Part shown: positions 60,667-64,000 of the stretch, piece after piece | Position numbering within the stretch: the stretch's first letter is position 1 | Layout of the letters: the number at the start of each line of letters is the position of its first letter | Made by a program: the position numbers and the translations under genes | Notes under the pieces: model-generated | Databases searched by the model: none | Told to the model about the DNA's origin: nothing | What the model saw: the letters and a program-made list of their open reading frames with translations, nothing else | Origin: an uncultured Chloroflexota bacterium | GTDB lineage: Bacteria; Chloroflexota; Limnocylindria; Limnocylindrales; CSP1-4 | NCBI GenBank assembly: GCA_903822495.1 | Contig: CAIJPD010000018.1 | Coordinates: forward strand, 1 to 64,000 | Length of the DNA stretch: 64,000 nucleotides | Direction: 5' to 3'

Positions 60667-60700
60667 ACCGCCGCAGGGCCCAGGCAAGAGGTCCAAGCAC

Positions 60701-60729
60701 GAGGCCCCCGCAGGATCTGCGGGGGCCTC
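60701..60729 (+). terminator. Terminator after binding-protein copy 3
   Basis: A perfect 12-bp stem (GAGGCCCCCGCA / TGCGGGGGCCTC) with a 5-base loop, followed by TTCGTGT. Confidence 0.72.
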
Positions 60730-60782
60730 TTCGTGTCCTGGTCGGGCGCAGCCCCCGTCGGGGCGTGACGCCGGAAGGGGGC

Positions 60783-61730
60783 CTATCCCTTGCGCATCTC
60801 GTCGGCCATGTCGCGTAGCCCGGTCACCAGGTCGTAGCTGAGCTCGTAGCCCAGCTCCGCCCTCGCCCGCGAGAGGTCGAACGGCTGGAGCATGGCCCCG
60901 CCGCCCTTCCCGCCCGCGTAGCCCTCGGGCCGGGCCGCGGTGAAGTCCGGGAAGGTGGCCTGGACCGCCGCGACGACGTCGCCGGGGGTCACGATGACGC
61001 CGCTGCCCAGGTTGTACGTGTGATGCGGCAGGTGCTCCGCGTGGGCCGCCTGCGCGACGCCGCGGGCGAGGTCCTTGATGTAGACCATCTCGTTGGTGTC
61101 CGGGATGCCGGCGCCGATCACGCCCGGCTTGCCCGCGATCGCCGCGGCCACCAGGTCCCACGTGGACTTGCCAACACCCGAGCCCCCGGCGAAGTGCCCA
61201 TAGCCGTAGACACCCGCAAACCGGAGCATGGCCAGCTCCAGCTTGTAGTGCTTGGCATAGGCCCGGAGGATCTGCTCGCTGGCCACCTTGGAGGTCCCGT
61301 ACACGCTGTCGTTGCCGCCCAGCTGGAAGTCCTCGGTGATGGGGGCAAGCTGCGGTGCCGAACGGTCCACCACGCCCAGCGTGCTGGCCTGCACGAAGCG
61401 CCGGACGCCGGACAGGCGGGCCGCCTCCATGACGTTGATGGTGCCCAGCACGTTGATCTCATAGCCGCGATACGGCAGCTGCTGCGCGACGCCCCCGATG
61501 AGGCCGGCGGTGTGGATCAGCACGTCGGGCTTGAAGGCCTGCACGGCCTCCAGGACGCCGGGTAGCTCGCGGACATCGCCGCGCGTCACCTGGACGTCTG
61601 CCCCCACGACGCGCCGCACGAAGTCCGCGCGCGGAGCCAGGTCGAAGAAGGCCACCTCGTCGCCCCGGTCCAAGAGCTCGCGGGCGGCGTGGCAGCCGAC
61701 CATGCCGGCGGCGGTGATGAATACACGCAT
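60783..61730 (-). CDS. NAD-dependent epimerase/dehydratase (extended SDR)
   Basis: 315-residue extended short-chain dehydrogenase. The NAD motif is FITAAGMVGCHAAREL (a TAAGMVG form of GxxGxxG) and the catalytic Tyr-Lys pair is in YGTSKVASEQ. LRFAGVYGYGHFAGG is the family's substrate-side segment. Members epimerise or dehydrate nucleotide sugars, or reduce lactones and aldehydes. GGAGGA lies seven bases before the ATG. It heads or joins a small minus-strand group with the GlcG-like gene 66 bases upstream. Confidence 0.9.
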   Translation of the reverse strand: MRVFITAAGMVGCHAARELLDRGDEVAFFDLAPRADFVRRVVGADVQVTRGDVRELPGVLEAVQAFKPDVLIHTAGLIGGVAQQLPYRGYEINVLGTINVMEAARLSGVRRFVQASTLGVVDRSAPQLAPITEDFQLGGNDSVYGTSKVASEQILRAYAKHYKLELAMLRFAGVYGYGHFAGGSGVGKSTWDLVAAAIAGKPGVIGAGIPDTNEMVYIKDLARGVAQAAHAEHLPHHTYNLGSGVIVTPGDVVAAVQATFPDFTAARPEGYAGGKGGGAMLQPFDLSRARAELGYELSYDLVTGLRDMADEMRKG

Positions 61731-61796
61731 GGGTCCGTCCTCCGAATTGGATCGGGGGCCAGCCGCCCCCTCGGCACTGCGAATGAGCGGGTGGCG

Positions 61797-62201
61797 TCAG
61801 CCCAGCGCGGCCAGCCCTGCCTGCGCCACGACCTCGTCCTGCTCTCCGGTGGCGCCGCTGACACCCAGCCCGCCCACCATCTCCCCGTCGATCATGATCG
61901 GGAAGCCGCCCGGCACGATGAAGAAGCGCCCGGGGAACATGGCCAGCGCACCGTGGTACTGCTCGGGCGAGGTCTGCTGGAGCTTGGCGCTGTCGCGGGT
62001 CGACCGGCGATAGAACACCGACGCGAACGCCTTCCCGCGCGCGAAGTCCTCGCGGCCCAGCTTGACGCCGTCCATCCGGTCGAGGGTGACGAGGTCGCCG
62101 GCCGGGTCGCAGATCGCGATCGCCTGGGCGATCCCCATCTCGGCGGCCTTGGCGACACACGCCTCGGTGATCTGGCGGGCCTGGCGAAGCGTCAGCGGCA
62201 T
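61797..62201 (-). CDS. GlcG/HbpS-like protein
   Basis: 134 residues of the GlcG/HbpS family (DUF336), a small alpha/beta domain found with glycolate, diol and dicarboxylate degradation genes and, in Streptomyces, binding haem. Typical segments are LTLRQARQITEACVAKA, DPAGDLVTLDRMDG and GGFPIMIDGEMVGGLGVSGATGEQDE. Its role is not established. The start at 62201 is fixed by AGGAGG seven bases upstream. Confidence 0.88.
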   Translation of the reverse strand: MPLTLRQARQITEACVAKAAEMGIAQAIAICDPAGDLVTLDRMDGVKLGREDFARGKAFASVFYRRSTRDSAKLQQTSPEQYHGALAMFPGRFFIVPGGFPIMIDGEMVGGLGVSGATGEQDEVVAQAGLAALG

Positions 62202-62378
62202 GGCGTTGCCTCCTGCGGGGGACACGGGGACAGATTGCGGCCAGGGCCGCGAGCCGGCCCCGGAGGCTCCGATGGTACGTCCGCGCGATGGCGTGTGGGC
62301 GCCGGTCGCGACCGGTGCGCCGGCCTCGCCAGCGTCCTTGCAGCGAGGAGCCGGGGCCTGGTCGTGCGACCGACGGGC

Positions 62379-62897
62379 TCAGCGCGCCGCCGGGTCCGCC
62401 GCCGACCGGGCCGGCAGCACGGCAACCAGCGCGCCGATCACGGCCGCCGCGACGATCGCCAGCCGGAAGGGCAACGGGATCGTGAGGTCAAGGGCGGCGT
62501 CGACGGAGATCGCCCCGGGCCCGGTGAAGGCCAACGCGACGCCGATCAGCAGGATGCTGAGCATGAACTCGTAGCCGCCCCGGACGTTGAAGAAGCCCTT
62601 GGACCAGCGCTGGACCACCACCACGGCCATGGGCCCCACGAGCGAGGCCGCCGCGGCGATCGGCGTCAGGAAGCCGACGGCGAGGGCCAGCCCCGCGACG
62701 AACTGCCCGCCCACCGAGATCCACGCCCACAGCCAGCCGGGACGGATCCCCTGCTTCTGCAGATCCGCCGACCACTTGGTCATGCTGCTGCCGCCCCACC
62801 AGCCAAAGAGCTTCTGGGCTCCATGGCCGGCCATCAGCAGGCCGGCCATGGCCCGGATGAGGAGCAGGCCCAGGTCCATGTCGTCCACGGTCGCCAT
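62379..62897 (-). CDS. DoxX family membrane protein
   Basis: 172 residues, four predicted membrane helices, of the DoxX family of small membrane proteins (some are subunits of thiosulfate:quinone oxidoreductase, most have no known role). Typical segments are LLLIRAMAGLLMAGHGAQKLFGWWGG and GGQFVAGLALAVGFLTPIAA. The first ATG directly abuts GGAGGG, which is too close for a ribosome site. A GTG three codons later (62888) or ATG six codons later is better spaced. Confidence 0.85.
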   Translation of the reverse strand: MATVDDMDLGLLLIRAMAGLLMAGHGAQKLFGWWGGSSMTKWSADLQKQGIRPGWLWAWISVGGQFVAGLALAVGFLTPIAAAASLVGPMAVVVVQRWSKGFFNVRGGYEFMLSILLIGVALAFTGPGAISVDAALDLTIPLPFRLAIVAAAVIGALVAVLPARSAADPAAR

Positions 62898-62945
62898 CCC
62901 TCCACGTGCGTGCCGGCAAGCCCGCCGGCGGGCGGGCGCGGGACG

Positions 62946-63755
62946 TCAGGCCGTCAGGCCGGCGTCGCCGCCACGGATCGATGCGGCGAAGGCCTCCAGC
63001 GCTCGCCGGAACGCCGTCGGGTGCTCCAGCGGCACGAGGTGCGCGCCGGGAAGCTGCACGAAGGTTGCGCGGGGGAGCAGCTCAGCCAGCTTGCGGACAC
63101 CCGCCTCCGGCGCGAACGGATCGTCCTTGCCGCGGGCGACGAGGACGGGAATCCGGATCCTGGAGGCCACGTCGGCGGGCGCCGGTCGGCGGGCCATCCC
63201 ACGAACCCCGGCGGCATAGCCGGCCGCGTCGCTCTCGGCCACCATCTTCCGGAGCGCGTTCTTCGCGCGCGGGCCGGCCTTGGAGTGGAGCGTCTTCCAG
63301 GCGGTCTCGGACAGGGCGGCGGTCCCCAGCTTCAGGGCATTCTGGGCCGTGTCCTCGCGGAAGCCGGCCTTCTCCGCCGGATCCGCGGCGGGACCGCAGC
63401 CGATGACCATCAGGCCCGCGAAACTGCGCGGCCGCCGCGCCGCCAGCTCCAGCGCGACGTAGCCGCCGAGGCCGGTGCCGACGAGGATCGGCCGATCAAG
63501 CTCCAGCCTGTCGATCAGCTTCCCGACCGCGACGGCAAACTCCTCGACGCCATACGGCTCGGGCGCCGTCACCGACGGGGCGGACTTCCCAAAGCCGGGC
63601 GGGTCGATGACGACCACGCGACCGATGGGGTGGCGGAGGAGGTCGGCGTGCATCCGGGCATCGGCCGGGAAGGACGGCAGGAGCACGATGGCCGGGCCGG
63701 TCCCACGATCAACAAAGGCCAGCCTGCCGGGGCGCCGCGCTGCCTGCCTGGACAT
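62946..63755 (-). CDS. Alpha/beta-hydrolase-fold protein lacking the nucleophilic serine (third case)
   Basis: 269 residues with the classical alpha/beta-hydrolase pattern: GPAIVLLPSFPADARMH near the oxyanion hole, DPPGFGKS, LVARGKDDPFAP for the acid and PGAHLVPLEHP for the histidine. The nucleophile elbow VGTGLGG has glycine G95 where the serine of G-x-S-x-G belongs. It is not closely related to the two proteins at 17404 and 33268, so the change is independent. GGAGGG precedes the ATG by five bases. It could be a pseudoenzyme or use a different mechanism. Confidence 0.8.
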   Translation of the reverse strand: MSRQAARRPGRLAFVDRGTGPAIVLLPSFPADARMHADLLRHPIGRVVVIDPPGFGKSAPSVTAPEPYGVEEFAVAVGKLIDRLELDRPILVGTGLGGYVALELAARRPRSFAGLMVIGCGPAADPAEKAGFREDTAQNALKLGTAALSETAWKTLHSKAGPRAKNALRKMVAESDAAGYAAGVRGMARRPAPADVASRIRIPVLVARGKDDPFAPEAGVRKLAELLPRATFVQLPGAHLVPLEHPTAFRRALEAFAASIRGGDAGLTA

Positions 63756-63939
63756 CGAGTCCCTCCAACTTGGGCGTCGCCGGACGCGGGACGCCACTCC
63801 ACCTGGTGAACGAGACCGCAGGCCCGGCGCGGCGGGCGCGGCGGCCCCAAGGATAGCGTCCGGGAGGGCCCCCACGCGGCACCGCCGCGGCCGGGATCGC
63901 CCCGGCGAACCACGCGGCCGGGGCACCAGGCACGGCCAC

Positions 63940-64000
63940 TCAGGGGCGGGGCGGCAGCTCCGGCGACTGCTCCTCGCGGACCTCCATGTCGAAGGCGTTG
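63940..64000 (-). CDS. C-terminal end of a gene cut by the window edge
   Basis: On the minus strand a frame enters from the right edge, reads NAFDMEVREEQSPELPPRP and ends at the TGA at 63942-63940. Codon use is like that of the neighbours and the direction matches the adjacent genes. Nineteen residues are too few to name the protein. Confidence 0.35.
   Translation of the reverse strand, partial: NAFDMEVREEQSPELPPRP

Noticed and set aside
1-64000. Prophage, insertion sequence or integrative element
   Set aside because: No transposase, integrase, phage structural gene or tRNA attachment site was seen. The clustering of catabolic genes alone does not show transfer.

Overview
The window is very GC-rich and gene-dense, with almost all third codon positions G or C and no rRNA, tRNA, phage or transposase gene that I can see. 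Lipoprotein signal peptides followed by Ala/Thr/Pro-rich linkers, an F420-dependent glucose-6-phosphate dehydrogenase homologue, many GTG starts and tightly overlapped operons suggest an environmental bacterium of the Chloroflexota (Limnocylindria/Ellin6529-type) or a close high-GC relative. That placement is inference from style and gene content, not from a marker gene.

Layout. 1-606: a possible tail of an upstream gene, then non-coding DNA with a 33-bp-spaced hairpin and a 158-bp palindromic element. 607-4812 (+): a 2Fe-2S/molybdopterin fusion hydroxylase and a methyltransferase. 13749-5006 (-): class III aminotransferase, hydroxyacid dehydrogenase, ornithine-cyclodeaminase-like protein, MFS exporter, then a three-subunit molybdenum hydroxylase (FAD, 2Fe-2S, Mo). 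14198-16949 (+): D-2-hydroxyacid dehydrogenase and a YtcJ-like amidohydrolase. 17404-24103 (+): alpha/beta-hydrolase-like protein, cyclic amidohydrolase, CoxG, 2Fe-2S subunit and an FAD-Mo fusion subunit. 31792-24194 (-): a compact operon of M48 protease, single-pass membrane protein with beta repeats, FtsK/SpoIIIE ATPase, WXG100-like protein, helical protein and a second small WXG-like protein. 32810-31977 (-): arylamine N-acetyltransferase. 33268-43048 (+): a second alpha/beta-hydrolase-like plus cyclic amidohydrolase pair, two F420/flavin-type (LLM) oxidoreductases, an ornithine-cyclodeaminase-like protein, two M20 amidohydrolases and an MFS carrier. 45699-43145 (-): DUF1800/DUF1501 pair. 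47487-45790 (-): ThDP enzyme. 47604-49369 (+): two alpha/beta hydrolases. 51011-49437 (-): isochorismatase-type amidase and crotonase-family protein. 51138-60666 (+, with one - cupin gene): two [arylmalonate-decarboxylase-like + substrate-binding lipoprotein] units, a third lipoprotein, and one NMT1/SsuABC-type ABC transporter. 63755-60783 (-): small metabolic genes.

Taken together most of the window looks like a catabolic island for small N-containing, probably cyclic, organic compounds: ABC and MFS import/export, hydroxylation by three different molybdenum hydroxylases, ring opening by cyclic amidohydrolases, N-acyl/N-carbamoyl hydrolysis by M20 and isochorismatase-type enzymes, and downstream aminotransferase, dehydrogenase and decarboxylase steps. 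The substrate cannot be read from the sequence.

Two things stand out. One is the 7.6-kb operon at 24194-31792, which resembles a stripped-down type VII (WXG100/FtsK) export system but with an M48 protease and a beta-repeat surface protein in place of the usual Ecc components. The other is repeated loss or change of a catalytic residue in paralogous enzymes that otherwise look intact: Ser to Gly in three alpha/beta-hydrolase-fold proteins, Cys to Gly in two arylmalonate-decarboxylase-like proteins, Glu to Asp in one molybdenum hydroxylase, and Asp to Asn in two M20 proteins.
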